Assembly (NCBI RefSeq): GCF_011772445.1
Contig: NZ_WVZN01000044.1
Span: 1 to 64,000 of the forward strand
Length of the DNA stretch: 64,000 nucleotides
Direction: 5' to 3'
DNA from: Hydrogenophaga sp.
GTDB lineage: Bacteria; Pseudomonadota; Gammaproteobacteria; Burkholderiales; Burkholderiaceae_C
Translations under genes and position numbers: made by a program
The notes under the pieces: model-generated
Databases searched by the model: none
Told to the model about the DNA's origin: nothing
What the model saw: only the letters and a program-made list of their open reading frames with translations
Shown here: one piece after another, positions 16,383-24,525 of the stretch
Layout of the letters: each line of letters opens with the position of its first letter
How positions within the stretch are numbered: the first letter of the stretch is position 1

Positions 16383-17951
16383 ATGAGCGATTTCCAGCTG
16401 ACCTATTCCACGATGTTCGCGCCACCGCGCGCGCTGCACGAACGCTTCGAGGCTGCGCTGAAAACGGTGCGCGCCGGGCTCGGGCAGGACCACGGGCTTT
16501 TCATCGACGGCGCCTTCGTGTCACGCACCGCGCTGCTGGACAAACACAACCCCGCGCGCCAGAGCGAGCTGCTGGGCCGCTTCGCCCAGGCCTCGGTGGC
16601 CGACGTGGACCTGGCCGTGGCCGCCGCGCGGCGCGCGCTGCCCGCCTGGCGCCGCACCCCCTGGCCAGAGCGCGTGGCCCTGCTGCGCCGCGCCGCGCGC
16701 CTGGTGGACGAGCGCCTCTACGAGATGGCGGCCATCGTCTCGCTGGAAGTCGGCAAGACCCGCATGGAAGCCCTGGGCGAGGTGGCGGAGGTCAGCGCCT
16801 TCTGCGACATCTACGCGCGGCAGATGGAAGAGAACGGCGGCTACGACCGCGCCTTGCCCGACGACCCGCTGCCCGACATGAAGAGCCGCAACCGCAGCGT
16901 GATGAAACCGTATGGCGTGTGGGCCGTCGTCGCGCCCTTCAACTTCCCCTTCGCGCTGGCGGGCGGGCCCACGGCGGCGGCGCTGGTCACCGGCAACACC
17001 GTGGTGCTGAAGGGCTCGGTGGAGACGCCGTGGTCCGGCCTGCTGCTGGCGCAGTGCCTGAAGGACGCGGGCCTGCCCGACGGCGCCTTCAACTGCCTGG
17101 TGGGCGACGGCGCGAACGTGGGCGAAGCGCTCATCCAGCACGACGGCATCGATGGCGTCACCTTCACTGGCTCGTACGATGTGGGCATGCACATCCTGCG
17201 TGCGCAGGTGAACCGGCGCTGGCCGCGCCCCTGCATCGCCGAGATGGGCGGCAAGAACGCGGCCATCGTCACTGCGCGCGCCAACCTCGACGTGGCGGCG
17301 CAGGGCATCGTGCGCTCGGCCTTCGGCCTGTCGGGGCAGAAGTGCTCGGCGCTGTCGCGCGTGTATGTGGACCGCTCGGTGGCCGACGCGCTCATCGAGC
17401 GCCTGCGCGCGGCGGTGGCGAAGGTGGCCGTGGGCGAACCGCAGCGCGAGGCCAGCTGGACCGGCCCCGTGACCACGCGGGCCGCGCAGGCGCGCCATGC
17501 CGACTGCCGGCGGCAACTGGACGGCGCGGGCGCGCGCATCGTGGCCGAAGGGCCCTTGCCGCCCGACGCGGGCGAGGGCTTCTACTGCGCGCCCCTGGTG
17601 GCCGAGGCACCGCTGGACCACCCGCTGTGGCGCAAGGAAATGTTCGCGCCGCTGGTGATGCTGGGCCGCGTCGACAACGCCGAACAGGCCATGGCCGAGG
17701 CGAACGCCAGCGACTTCGGTCTGACGGCGGGCTTCTTCGGCGCGGAGGACGAGGTCGCCTGGTTCCTGGAGAACATCGAGGCCGGCGTCACCTACGTCAA
17801 CCGGCCCCTGGGCGCCACCACCGGCGCCTGGCCGGGCTACCAGCCCTTTGGCGGCTGGAAGGGCTCGGGCAGCACAGGCAAGGCGCTGGCGTCGTTCCAC
17901 TATCTGCCGCAGTACATGCGGGAGCAGTCGCAGACGCGGATCGAGCCCTGA
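16383..17951 (+). CDS. Aldehyde dehydrogenase family protein
   Basis: 522-residue NAD(P)-dependent aldehyde dehydrogenase. Catalytic residues are visible: Glu287 in 'EMGGKN' and Cys321 in 'SGQKCSAL'; 'FNFPFALAGGPTAAAL' is the cofactor region. The 'GQKCSALSRVYV' block resembles the pyrroline-5-carboxylate dehydrogenase branch, though the context points to an aldehyde of the acyl-CoA pathway, possibly citronellal or a related aldehyde. A GGAGG site lies seven bases before the ATG, 12 bases after the thioesterase stop. A terminator follows, so this is the last gene of the operon. Confidence 0.88.
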   Translation: MSDFQLTYSTMFAPPRALHERFEAALKTVRAGLGQDHGLFIDGAFVSRTALLDKHNPARQSELLGRFAQASVADVDLAVAAARRALPAWRRTPWPERVALLRRAARLVDERLYEMAAIVSLEVGKTRMEALGEVAEVSAFCDIYARQMEENGGYDRALPDDPLPDMKSRNRSVMKPYGVWAVVAPFNFPFALAGGPTAAALVTGNTVVLKGSVETPWSGLLLAQCLKDAGLPDGAFNCLVGDGANVGEALIQHDGIDGVTFTGSYDVGMHILRAQVNRRWPRPCIAEMGGKNAAIVTARANLDVAAQGIVRSAFGLSGQKCSALSRVYVDRSVADALIERLRAAVAKVAVGEPQREASWTGPVTTRAAQARHADCRRQLDGAGARIVAEGPLPPDAGEGFYCAPLVAEAPLDHPLWRKEMFAPLVMLGRVDNAEQAMAEANASDFGLTAGFFGAEDEVAWFLENIEAGVTYVNRPLGATTGAWPGYQPFGGWKGSGSTGKALASFHYLPQYMREQSQTRIEP

Positions 17952-17972
17952 TCCGCGTGTGAACCCATGAAG

Positions 17973-17994
17973 AAGCCCCGCGGATGCGGGGCTT
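17973..17994 (+). terminator. Hairpin terminator after the acyl-CoA operon
   Basis: Perfect nine-base stem (AAGCCCCGC / GCGGGGCTT) with a four-base loop, placed between the aldehyde dehydrogenase gene and the convergent tannase-family gene. The T-run is short, so it may work in both directions with modest strength. Confidence 0.65.
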
Positions 17995-18017
17995 GCGACT
18001 GTCCGGGGTGCGAGACC

Positions 18018-19772
18018 TCAGTCAGCGCAGGTGTACGAGGCGGCGAGCGCCACGTCGCCCGACTGGTACTGCGGGTGTTGCGGGTACGAGCACATGGGCA
18101 GGGACTTGGCGCCGGCCGTCACGGTCGGGTTCTTGCTGGGCGCTTCGTTCTTCTCCACCCAGTCCACCACCATCTGCAGCCCGTTGAAGCTGTTGGGAAT
18201 GGCCACCGAGGGGATGGCGTTGCCGTCGCCATCGACGGCCAGGTTGGTGCCGCTGAGGCCATGACCCGTCTGCGGCAGCACCCACAGGCGCGCGAAGGCG
18301 TCCACCACCGGGCGGGTCATCTTGTCCAGCACCGACTGGTAGTAGTCCAACTGCGCGCCCGTGGAGGCCAGGCTGTCGTTGCTGCCGATGGTGATGAGCA
18401 CCTTGCCGCCGCGTTTGTAGAAGGTCGACAGGTCGGGGTTGGTCGCGTCCAGGTGCCGCGAGATCTCCACGCGGCGCGCGTTCAGCATGCCGCCTTCCAC
18501 GTAGTCCAGCGGGTTGGCGTTCAGGTCCTTGAACAGGAAGCCCGTCACTCCCAGGATGCCCAGGTGGCTGTGGATGGTGGCGCCGGGATCGGCCCCTTCC
18601 TGTCCCACGTGGCGCGTATTGATCAGCAGGCCCGAGCCGCCCGGATCGGTGGTGGGGGCCCACATGCCGAAGGACGTGGTGCCGTTGGCCAGCGGCGTGG
18701 CGAACGCGTAGGGCGAATAGATGAACTTGAGGGTCTCGATCTGGCCGTCGGTGAAACAGGCGGTGGCCGTGTTGTCCGTCGGGTTGGGATCGACGTTGCC
18801 GGGGCATCGTTTGTCCAGCCAGGGATTGCGGCCCGGTGCGCCGGCCTTGACGTTGAAGATGTCGCGACAGGCCGTGTAGTTGTTGATGATGCCGTCGACC
18901 AGGCCGTCGAGCTTGTCGCACTGGCGCATGAACTCCGTGCGGATGGCGGCCACCTTCACCGGCGGTACCCAGTTGGCCAGCGGCTTCTCCTGAATGCGGA
19001 TGAGCTCGGGCGCCAGCGTCAGCGTCGAGAAGCTGACGATGGGCACGGTAAGCGCGGCGCCGTCGTAGTCCTGCGGGTAGCGCTGCATCACCGTCAGGCC
19101 TTCGCGGCCGCCTTGCGAGCCGCCTTGCCAGTAGGTGAAGCGCGGCTTTTCGCCATACATGCGCTGCGTCAGCGTCACGCCCACGTCGCGGGTCTTCTTC
19201 ATCTGCATGAAGCCCAGGTTCTTCATGGCCTCTTCGTTCAGCGCCCAGTTGGTGTCCATGAAGCTGTGGCCCGAATCGCTGCCCCAGGTGGCCGCGCGCA
19301 AGCCCAGGATCGCCGCCGAAGGGTTGCCCGGCGGGAAGCCGTTCATGCCGCCGCCACCGGTGTGCACCGCACGCCGCGCCCAGTTCTCCGGCAGGGAGAC
19401 GCGGAAGTTGATGACGGGCGCGCTCGGGTCCACCGCGTAGATGGCGCCGGTGATCGAGCAGTAGGCCTGGTTGCCGCCAGCGGCGGCGGTCCAGGTGGGC
19501 GCGTTCAGCGTCACCGCGGCCACGGGCTCGCCAATGTCGGCCGGCGCAATGGACGTGCCCAGCTTCGCGGCCGAGCAATCGGCCTGGGCGATCGAGATGT
19601 CGCTGGCCGCTGGCAGCAGGGAACCCGGTGCGGGAATGGACAGGCTGGCTTCGGCCGGCGGGGGAGCGGCAGGCCCGCCGCTCCCCCCTCCGTCACCGCC
19701 TCCCCCTCCACAAGCCGCCAACAGGGCTGCGCTACCGGCCAACGCGAGGGCCGATCGCAAAAAGTAGGTCAT
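18018..19772 (-). CDS. Tannase/feruloyl esterase family lipoprotein
   Basis: 584-residue exported esterase. A signal peptide ends in the lipobox 'LLAAC' (Cys21), followed by a Gly/Pro-rich linker, so it is likely anchored in the outer membrane. The catalytic domain belongs to the tannase/feruloyl esterase family: nucleophile Ser219 in 'GGSQGGREG', 'CDKLDGLVDGIINN' (the usual calcium-binding block) and the late 'TGHGLSGT' carrying the catalytic His. It would cleave plant phenolic or other aromatic esters outside the cytoplasm. It is divergent from a MarR-type gene, which probably controls it. Confidence 0.88.
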   Translation of the reverse strand: MTYFLRSALALAGSAALLAACGGGGGDGGGSGGPAAPPPAEASLSIPAPGSLLPAASDISIAQADCSAAKLGTSIAPADIGEPVAAVTLNAPTWTAAAGGNQAYCSITGAIYAVDPSAPVINFRVSLPENWARRAVHTGGGGMNGFPPGNPSAAILGLRAATWGSDSGHSFMDTNWALNEEAMKNLGFMQMKKTRDVGVTLTQRMYGEKPRFTYWQGGSQGGREGLTVMQRYPQDYDGAALTVPIVSFSTLTLAPELIRIQEKPLANWVPPVKVAAIRTEFMRQCDKLDGLVDGIINNYTACRDIFNVKAGAPGRNPWLDKRCPGNVDPNPTDNTATACFTDGQIETLKFIYSPYAFATPLANGTTSFGMWAPTTDPGGSGLLINTRHVGQEGADPGATIHSHLGILGVTGFLFKDLNANPLDYVEGGMLNARRVEISRHLDATNPDLSTFYKRGGKVLITIGSNDSLASTGAQLDYYQSVLDKMTRPVVDAFARLWVLPQTGHGLSGTNLAVDGDGNAIPSVAIPNSFNGLQMVVDWVEKNEAPSKNPTVTAGAKSLPMCSYPQHPQYQSGDVALAASYTCAD

Positions 19773-19835
19773 GTTTGTCTCCTCGGATTGTTTGATGCGA
19801 AATGGACCGCTTGTCGTTGCGGCCTCAACAAAAGG

Positions 19836-19852
19836 TTAGTTTGCTTAACTAA
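19836..19852. promoter_or_regulatory. Candidate MarR operator
   Basis: Perfect inverted repeat TTAGTT-N5-AACTAA in the 184-base gap between the tannase-family gene and the MarR-type gene. It lies in an AT-rich patch of an otherwise GC-rich region, 64 bases before the tannase start and 105 before the regulator. Its form is typical of MarR-family sites and it could serve both promoters. Confidence 0.6.
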
Positions 19853-19956
19853 ATTTCTGGATAGGTGAATACCCGCGAGACCGACTTTCACGAGCGGGCA
19901 GAATCGGTTCCGCATGGCGGCGCCTTGGTGGTGCCCGCATGGAGGAGTGAGTGCTC

Positions 19957-20571
19957 ATGACGGCGCGCAACGCCACAACGAAACAGAAAGCGCCCGCTGC
20001 GCCGGCGGCCGCGCGCCGCGCTGCGGCACCCGCGGCGAATGCGGCGAATGCGGCCCGGCCCCGGTCCGAGGACCCCAGGCCGGCCGACGTCTCCACGCCG
20101 GCGGGCCGCTTGAACGAAGGGGATCTGCAGTGGCTGGTGGGCTACCAGCTCGCGCAGGCGTCCATCGTGACCATTGCCGCTTTCGACGACGTGGCGGGCA
20201 TTCCGCATGGCCTGCGCACGGTCGAATACACCCTGCTGGCCCTCGTGCATGGCAACCCGGGGGTGTCACCCGCGCAGTTGGCCAAGGCCCTCGGTTTGAG
20301 CGCGCCGTACATCACCACCGGCCTGGACAAGCTGGTGCGCCGTGGGCTGATCGTTCGCGAAGCGAACGAAAACGACCGCCGCGGGCAGCACCTTCGGTTG
20401 ACGAAAGCGGGCGAGGCGCTGGCGGTTGACCTGACGGCGCGCCTGCTGGACAGCGAGCGTGCGGCCTTCAAGACCCTGAGCGCGGCCGAGCAGATGATGT
20501 TGGCCGAGCTGCTGCACAAGCTGGCGCGTTCGCGGCATGCGCCGGGACGTGCGCCTGGCGCGGAAACCTGA
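19957..20571 (+). CDS. MarR-family transcriptional regulator
   Basis: 204-residue regulator with a low-complexity Ala/Pro-rich N-terminus (about 1-50) and a MarR winged helix ('GLRTVEYTLLALVHGNPGVSPAQLAKALGLSAPYITTGLDKLVRRGLI' region, 'ENDRRGQHLRLTKAG'). MarR proteins often sense aromatic acids, which fits the divergent tannase/feruloyl esterase gene whose products are phenolic acids. The ATG at 19957 is chosen because the GGAGGAG site is nine bases upstream; a GTG at 19951 is too close to it. The disordered N-terminal tail is unusual for the family. Confidence 0.87.
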   Translation: MTARNATTKQKAPAAPAAARRAAAPAANAANAARPRSEDPRPADVSTPAGRLNEGDLQWLVGYQLAQASIVTIAAFDDVAGIPHGLRTVEYTLLALVHGNPGVSPAQLAKALGLSAPYITTGLDKLVRRGLIVREANENDRRGQHLRLTKAGEALAVDLTARLLDSERAAFKTLSAAEQMMLAELLHKLARSRHAPGRAPGAET

Positions 20572-20659
20572 GGTGTCGGGTCCCGTGCGCCTTGCAACCA
20601 AAGCGCGCCACCGGTCACTCACGGCCTCCCTCGGCCGTCGCCGTCTGCACTTCTCCCGC

Positions 20660-21031
20660 ATGAAGATCCGCCCTCCGTCTCCTTTGCTAGCTCAGACCCA
20701 GCGCGGCGACCCGATCCGCACCGTCAATGCGGACATCGCCGCGGCCGAACTAGACCCCGACAGCGAGGAAAGCCGAGCCTTGTACAAGAAGCCCGGCGTC
20801 CGCTTGACGCTGCCGCCGACGCAAGACGGCCCTCAGAACCGCCCGCCGATCGAACTGGCCGATTTTTTCGGTGAGCGGATCGCCGCCGAGCAACTGGCCA
20901 AGGACCCGGACGCTCGCGTCGCTGCCGAACTGTTGAACCGACGCGACGAGACGCTCGACATCGGGGAACGGCAGCGCACGAGGGAGGAACAGCGAAAGCA
21001 GCGGGCGGGTCGCTACGGGCGGCGGGGGTGA
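20660..21031 (+). CDS. Hypothetical protein
   Basis: Predicted 123-residue soluble protein without membrane segments or a signal peptide. It is rich in charged residues, with a Glu/Arg/Gln-rich C-terminal helix ('IGERQRTREEQRKQR') ending in a basic tail. I do not recognise a family. No strong ribosome site precedes the ATG. It lies between the MarR-type gene and the HNH endonuclease gene and may belong to the inserted segment with the latter. Coding status is moderately supported by an open frame and plausible composition only. Confidence 0.45.
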   Translation: MKIRPPSPLLAQTQRGDPIRTVNADIAAAELDPDSEESRALYKKPGVRLTLPPTQDGPQNRPPIELADFFGERIAAEQLAKDPDARVAAELLNRRDETLDIGERQRTREEQRKQRAGRYGRRG

Positions 21032-21055
21032 AAAGACGTCGCAGGACACCCCGAG

Positions 21056-21099
21056 GTTGAAAATGTCCTTCCTTGTTGAAAAGTCATGACGTTTTCAAC
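21056..21099. repeat. GTTGAAAA repeats with near-perfect inverted repeat
   Basis: GTTGAAAA occurs at 21056-21063 and 21075-21082, 19 bases apart, and in inverted form at 21091-21099. The second and third copies flank GTCATGAC and together make a nearly perfect 25-base inverted repeat with one bulged base. It overlaps the stop codon of the HNH gene. It could be a terminator, a protein site or the end of an inserted segment. Confidence 0.55.
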
Positions 21100-21818
21100 C
21101 TGTCTGAAGGCTCAACCCTTAGGCGATCCACCCTTGCATAGAGCCTAGCTCTGAGCTCGAGTGCACCAGTTCCGTGGTGCAACTCTCTATGGCAGTTCGG
21201 GCAGATCGCGACTGTGTTGTCCACGGTGTCTGCACCGCCACTGGCGAGCGTTCTGACATGGTGAACTTCAAGATAGGGCAGGTCATTCACCGTTCGGAAG
21301 GGCGCTGACTTTCCGCAGCATTCGCACATGCCCTGGGCATTCTTGAGCACCCAAGCCTTGACCGCCGCATCACGTGCATGGTCGGTGACCAGTTTCGTGC
21401 TCGTCGCGGGCCTTTGTTGCCCCGACGGGACGGGTAAGTGGGGCTGATTCAGCAGGGCGAGCACCTCCGGTTCATAGGCCGTTCCGGTGTCGCTGTCCCC
21501 AACCAGGATCTCCTGCATGAGGCGTTCGAGACGAGGACGAACGTTCGCGCCAACGTTCTTTTGAGGCTTGAGCCCTGGAACCCAAGGTTGGCCCCGTTCG
21601 CTCAGAACGGCTGAGATGTTTTGCATCCGCCGTTCGTACGCACCGGGGGCGCGCGAGAACCGTTGGCTCAACTCACGGTAGAGACCGGCCTTGCTAAGGC
21701 GCTCACCGTTCAGCAGCCGCTTGTAGGCCTCCAGCGTGGCCTTGAGTTCAGCATCGCTCCAAGCTTCTTCTGTTCGAAGGAGTTGGGGTGGCGGCGCTTC
21801 GTGAGGTCCTTCGGGCAT
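21084..21818 (-). CDS. HNH endonuclease
   Basis: 244-residue protein with a C-terminal HNH nuclease domain (about 160-230): a zinc pair 'CECC', the core 'YLEVHHVRTLASGG', 'DNTVAICPNCHRELHHG'. The N-terminal half (about 15-110) looks helical and resembles the substrate-binding part of some restriction-like HNH proteins. No methyltransferase lies beside it, so it is not an obvious restriction-modification pair. Its base composition is visibly less GC-rich than its neighbours, which suggests acquisition by transfer. Role could be defence or a selfish element; undecided. Confidence 0.82.
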   Translation of the reverse strand: MPEGPHEAPPPQLLRTEEAWSDAELKATLEAYKRLLNGERLSKAGLYRELSQRFSRAPGAYERRMQNISAVLSERGQPWVPGLKPQKNVGANVRPRLERLMQEILVGDSDTGTAYEPEVLALLNQPHLPVPSGQQRPATSTKLVTDHARDAAVKAWVLKNAQGMCECCGKSAPFRTVNDLPYLEVHHVRTLASGGADTVDNTVAICPNCHRELHHGTGALELRARLYARVDRLRVEPSDRLKTS

Positions 21819-21862
21819 TGGCGCATTGACGATCCGGCGGGGATCGCCGTTCTGCGCGCGTT

Positions 21863-21881
21863 TATACCGGGTACGGGTATA
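21863..21881. promoter_or_regulatory. Inverted repeat upstream of the HNH gene
   Basis: TATACC-N7-GGTATA, a perfect six-base inverted repeat 45-63 bases upstream of the HNH start. On the minus strand a TATAAA sequence overlaps it (21861-21866), so it could be an operator at the HNH promoter. The regulator is unknown. Confidence 0.4.
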
Positions 21882-21935
21882 CCGTGTGGGTGAAATTCAA
21901 GGAGTGGCGATACGCGTCCTCACGCGAGGGCACCC

Positions 21936-22913
21936 TCACTCCGGCTTAAACCCCGACGCCTTCACCGGCGCCTCCCACCGCTTCAGGTGCTCCGCCACCA
22001 TCGCCCCCGTCGCCGCCGGCCCCGCGTGGCTGGGCACCAGGCCATACCCACGGATCTTTTCCTGGATGCCCGGGTCGGCCAGCGCCTGCCCCACCGCCTG
22101 GCTGATGCGTTCGGCGGTTGGCGGGTTCAGGCCCGCCGGGCCGAAGTAGGCGAAGAAGGCGTCGGCCGCCATGTTGATGCCTTGCTCCTTGAGCGTGGGC
22201 ACGTCGGGCAGCGCGGCCGAGCGCTGTTCGCCCGTCACGGCGAGGATGCGCAGGCGCCCGGCGCGGTGGTGTTCGATGGTCTCCGATGCCGTGTCCACCA
22301 TCAGCGGGATCTGCCCGCCCAGCAGGTCCTGCGCGGCGGGCGCGCCGCCGCGGTAGGCCACGTGCGTCATGGGAATGCCCGTGGCCTGGCCGATGAGCAG
22401 GCCGGCGAAGTGCGGCACCGTGCCCGCGCCGGAGGTGCCGTAGCTGGCCTTGGTGGGGTTGGCCTTCATCCAGTCCAGCACGTCCTTGAGTTTGCCCTGC
22501 GGCGCGCCAGGGCCGGCGGTGACGGCGAAGTCGAACACCGTGGCGCGCGCGATGGGGCTGAAGTCCTTGAGGGGGTCGTAGCCGACGTTGCTGTAGAGGT
22601 AGGGCGAGATGACCAGCGCGCCGCTGGGCGCCAGGATGATGGTGTTGCCGTCCGGCGCGGCGCGCCGCAATTCGCCCAGCGCCAGCCGCCCGCCCGCGCC
22701 CGGCTTGTTCTCCACGATCACGTTCTGTTTGAGCGTGTCCTTCATCTTCTCGGCCACGATGCGCGCCACCGTGTCCACCGAGCCGCCCGGCGGAAAGCCC
22801 ACCCACACGCGCAGGGTGCCTGCGTCTTGCGCCTGGGCCAGTTGCGGCAGGCCCAGTTGGGCGGCGGCCAGCAGGGCAGCGCCCGCCAGGGCGTGGAAGT
22901 GTCGGCGTTGCAT
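21936..22913 (-). CDS. Bug-family tripartite tricarboxylate transporter substrate-binding protein
   Basis: 325-residue periplasmic solute-binding protein of the Bug/TctC family, very common in Burkholderiales. A signal peptide covers residues 1-25 ('MQRRHFHALAGAALL...LAQA'). Family blocks: 'VGFPPGGSVDTVARIVAEKM', 'VIVENKPGAGG', 'YGTSGAGTVPHFAGLLI', 'VPTLKEQG'. Ligands are usually carboxylates. No tctA/tctB membrane genes are near, as is usual for orphan Bug genes. It is divergent from an amidohydrolase gene, and the pair may share a substrate. Start chosen at the Met that opens the signal peptide, after a GGAGAC site. Confidence 0.9.
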   Translation of the reverse strand: MQRRHFHALAGAALLAAAQLGLPQLAQAQDAGTLRVWVGFPPGGSVDTVARIVAEKMKDTLKQNVIVENKPGAGGRLALGELRRAAPDGNTIILAPSGALVISPYLYSNVGYDPLKDFSPIARATVFDFAVTAGPGAPQGKLKDVLDWMKANPTKASYGTSGAGTVPHFAGLLIGQATGIPMTHVAYRGGAPAAQDLLGGQIPLMVDTASETIEHHRAGRLRILAVTGEQRSAALPDVPTLKEQGINMAADAFFAYFGPAGLNPPTAERISQAVGQALADPGIQEKIRGYGLVPSHAGPAATGAMVAEHLKRWEAPVKASGFKPE

Positions 22914-23049
22914 GCGTGTCTCCTCGTTGTGATGCACCGATTCTGGGATTTCGCACCACACTGACGCATGCGTGTTTACCCGTGAAGGTATGCTTGCTAA
23001 CGGTTGCGCGACGACGCCACCCGCGACACAACAACACCGGAGACAAGAC

Positions 23050-24030
23050 ATGCCCGTCATCGACGTTCACACCCACATGTACACGCCCGCCTGGCTGGAG
23101 TTGCTCAAGGCCAAGGGCGGGGCCTACAACATCCAGCGCCGGCCCGACGGGCAGGACGAGATCTTTCGCGGCGACACGCCGGTGGCCATTCCCCAGCCCG
23201 GCCACTTCGACTACGCGCTGCGCATCCAGCAGATGGACGCGGCCGGCATCGACATCTCCATCGTGTCGCTCACCTGCCCCAACGTGTACTGGGGCGACGA
23301 GGCCACGAGCTGCCAGGCGGCGGTGGAGTCGAACGACGCGATGGCGCGCGCGCAGGCGCAGTACCCGGACCGCATCCGCTGGTTCACCTCGCTGCCGTGG
23401 GAGTACCCGGAGCGCGCGGTGCAGGAGCTGGAGCGCTCCTGTGCGAACGGCGCGGTGGGCGTGATGGTGCTGGCCAACATCTCCGGCCGCAGCCTCACCG
23501 ACCCGTTTTTCGAACCCGTGTGGGCCGCCATCGACCGGCGCGGTCTGCCGGTGTTGGTGCACCCCACGGACCCGCCGGGCGTGGACCTGATGGACATGAC
23601 GAAGTACGACCTGAGCTGGTCGGTGGGCTTCATGTTCGACACCACGCTGGCCTTCACGCGCATGATCTTCGACGGCTTCTTCGACCGCTTCCCGAACATG
23701 AAGCTGATCGCCTCGCACGGCGGTGGCACGCTGCCTTACCTGGTGGGCCGTTTCGAGAAGGGCGACGAGGTGGAGATCCCCCAGCGCCGGCGCATGAAGC
23801 GCAAGCCCACCGACTACCTGCGCCACATTTACTACGACAGCATCACCTACGACCCGCGCTCGCTGCAGTACCTGGTGTCGGTCGTGGGCGCTTCGCAGGT
23901 GATGCTGGGCACCGATTGGCCGCACCAGGTGCACGACGTGAAAGGTGCGCTGGGCAAGATCGACACGCTGGGGGCGGAGGCGCGCGAGGCGGTGCGCGGG
24001 GGGAATGCGCTCAAGGTGTTCGGGCTTTGA
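23050..24030 (+). CDS. Amidohydrolase family protein (ACMSD-like)
   Basis: 326-residue metal-dependent hydrolase or decarboxylase of the amidohydrolase-2 family, related to aminocarboxymuconate semialdehyde decarboxylase. Metal-site blocks are visible in order: 'VIDVHTHM' (His7, His9), 'VLVHPTDPP', 'LIASHGGGTLPY' and 'VMLGTDWPHQ'. Such enzymes act on aromatic ring-cleavage products or aromatic acids. A CGGAGAC site precedes the ATG. It is divergent from the Bug gene, consistent with uptake and breakdown of one carboxylate, but the substrate is unknown. Its last 20 bases overlap the convergent DUF2784 gene. Confidence 0.87.
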   Translation: MPVIDVHTHMYTPAWLELLKAKGGAYNIQRRPDGQDEIFRGDTPVAIPQPGHFDYALRIQQMDAAGIDISIVSLTCPNVYWGDEATSCQAAVESNDAMARAQAQYPDRIRWFTSLPWEYPERAVQELERSCANGAVGVMVLANISGRSLTDPFFEPVWAAIDRRGLPVLVHPTDPPGVDLMDMTKYDLSWSVGFMFDTTLAFTRMIFDGFFDRFPNMKLIASHGGGTLPYLVGRFEKGDEVEIPQRRRMKRKPTDYLRHIYYDSITYDPRSLQYLVSVVGASQVMLGTDWPHQVHDVKGALGKIDTLGAEAREAVRGGNALKVFGL

Positions 24031-24415
24031 GCGGCCGCACCCACCACCACGCCAACCCCACCAGCCCCGCGAACGCGGTGTAAGCCGCCACGAACACCCA
24101 CCACGGCGCCTCCCAATACAGCAGCCGCGAGAGCCAGTGCTCGATGAAGCTCTCGCGGTAGCCGCTCTGGCCGGCCAGGCGGCGCAGGTCCTGTTCCCAC
24201 ACGGTCAGCGGGCACAACTGGCCGAGCCAGGCCTGGGCCGCGATGAAAAGCATCAGCCCCAGGTGCGCGGCGCGCAGGCCGAAGCGGCGCACCCAGCGCC
24301 AGCCCAGGGCGCCGCCGGCCAGCACCAGCGGCAGCAGGCCCACCACGAACAGCACCACGCCCACGTGAAGGGCGAGCAGGGCGTCGGCCAGCCAGCGGGC
24401 GGTGTCGGGGCTCAT
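24011..24415 (-). CDS. DUF2784 membrane protein
   Basis: 134-residue integral membrane protein with about four hydrophobic segments (near 9-27, 30-45, 49-66 and 105-127). It carries the DUF2784 signature: 'HVGVVLFVVGLLPLVL', 'CPLTVWEQDLR' and 'SFIEHWLSRLLYWEAP'. No function is established for the family. Its 3' end overlaps that of the convergent amidohydrolase gene by 20 bases, within the last codons of both. Confidence 0.85.
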   Translation of the reverse strand: MSPDTARWLADALLALHVGVVLFVVGLLPLVLAGGALGWRWVRRFGLRAAHLGLMLFIAAQAWLGQLCPLTVWEQDLRRLAGQSGYRESFIEHWLSRLLYWEAPWWVFVAAYTAFAGLVGLAWWWVRPLKARTP

Positions 24416-24525
24416 GGGCCATTGTGTTCACCGCACCGTTGCGGCGCGAACACCCCTCCGTGAGAACCCGGTGGCGCGGATGTATCCATATGTCACACTG
24501 CCGCCGTTCGGGCTGTGGAGAGAGG

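Noticed and set aside
22964-22973. Palindrome ACGCATGCGT between the Bug and amidohydrolase genes
   Set aside because: Ten bases only, common by chance in GC-rich DNA, and no promoter boxes align with it.
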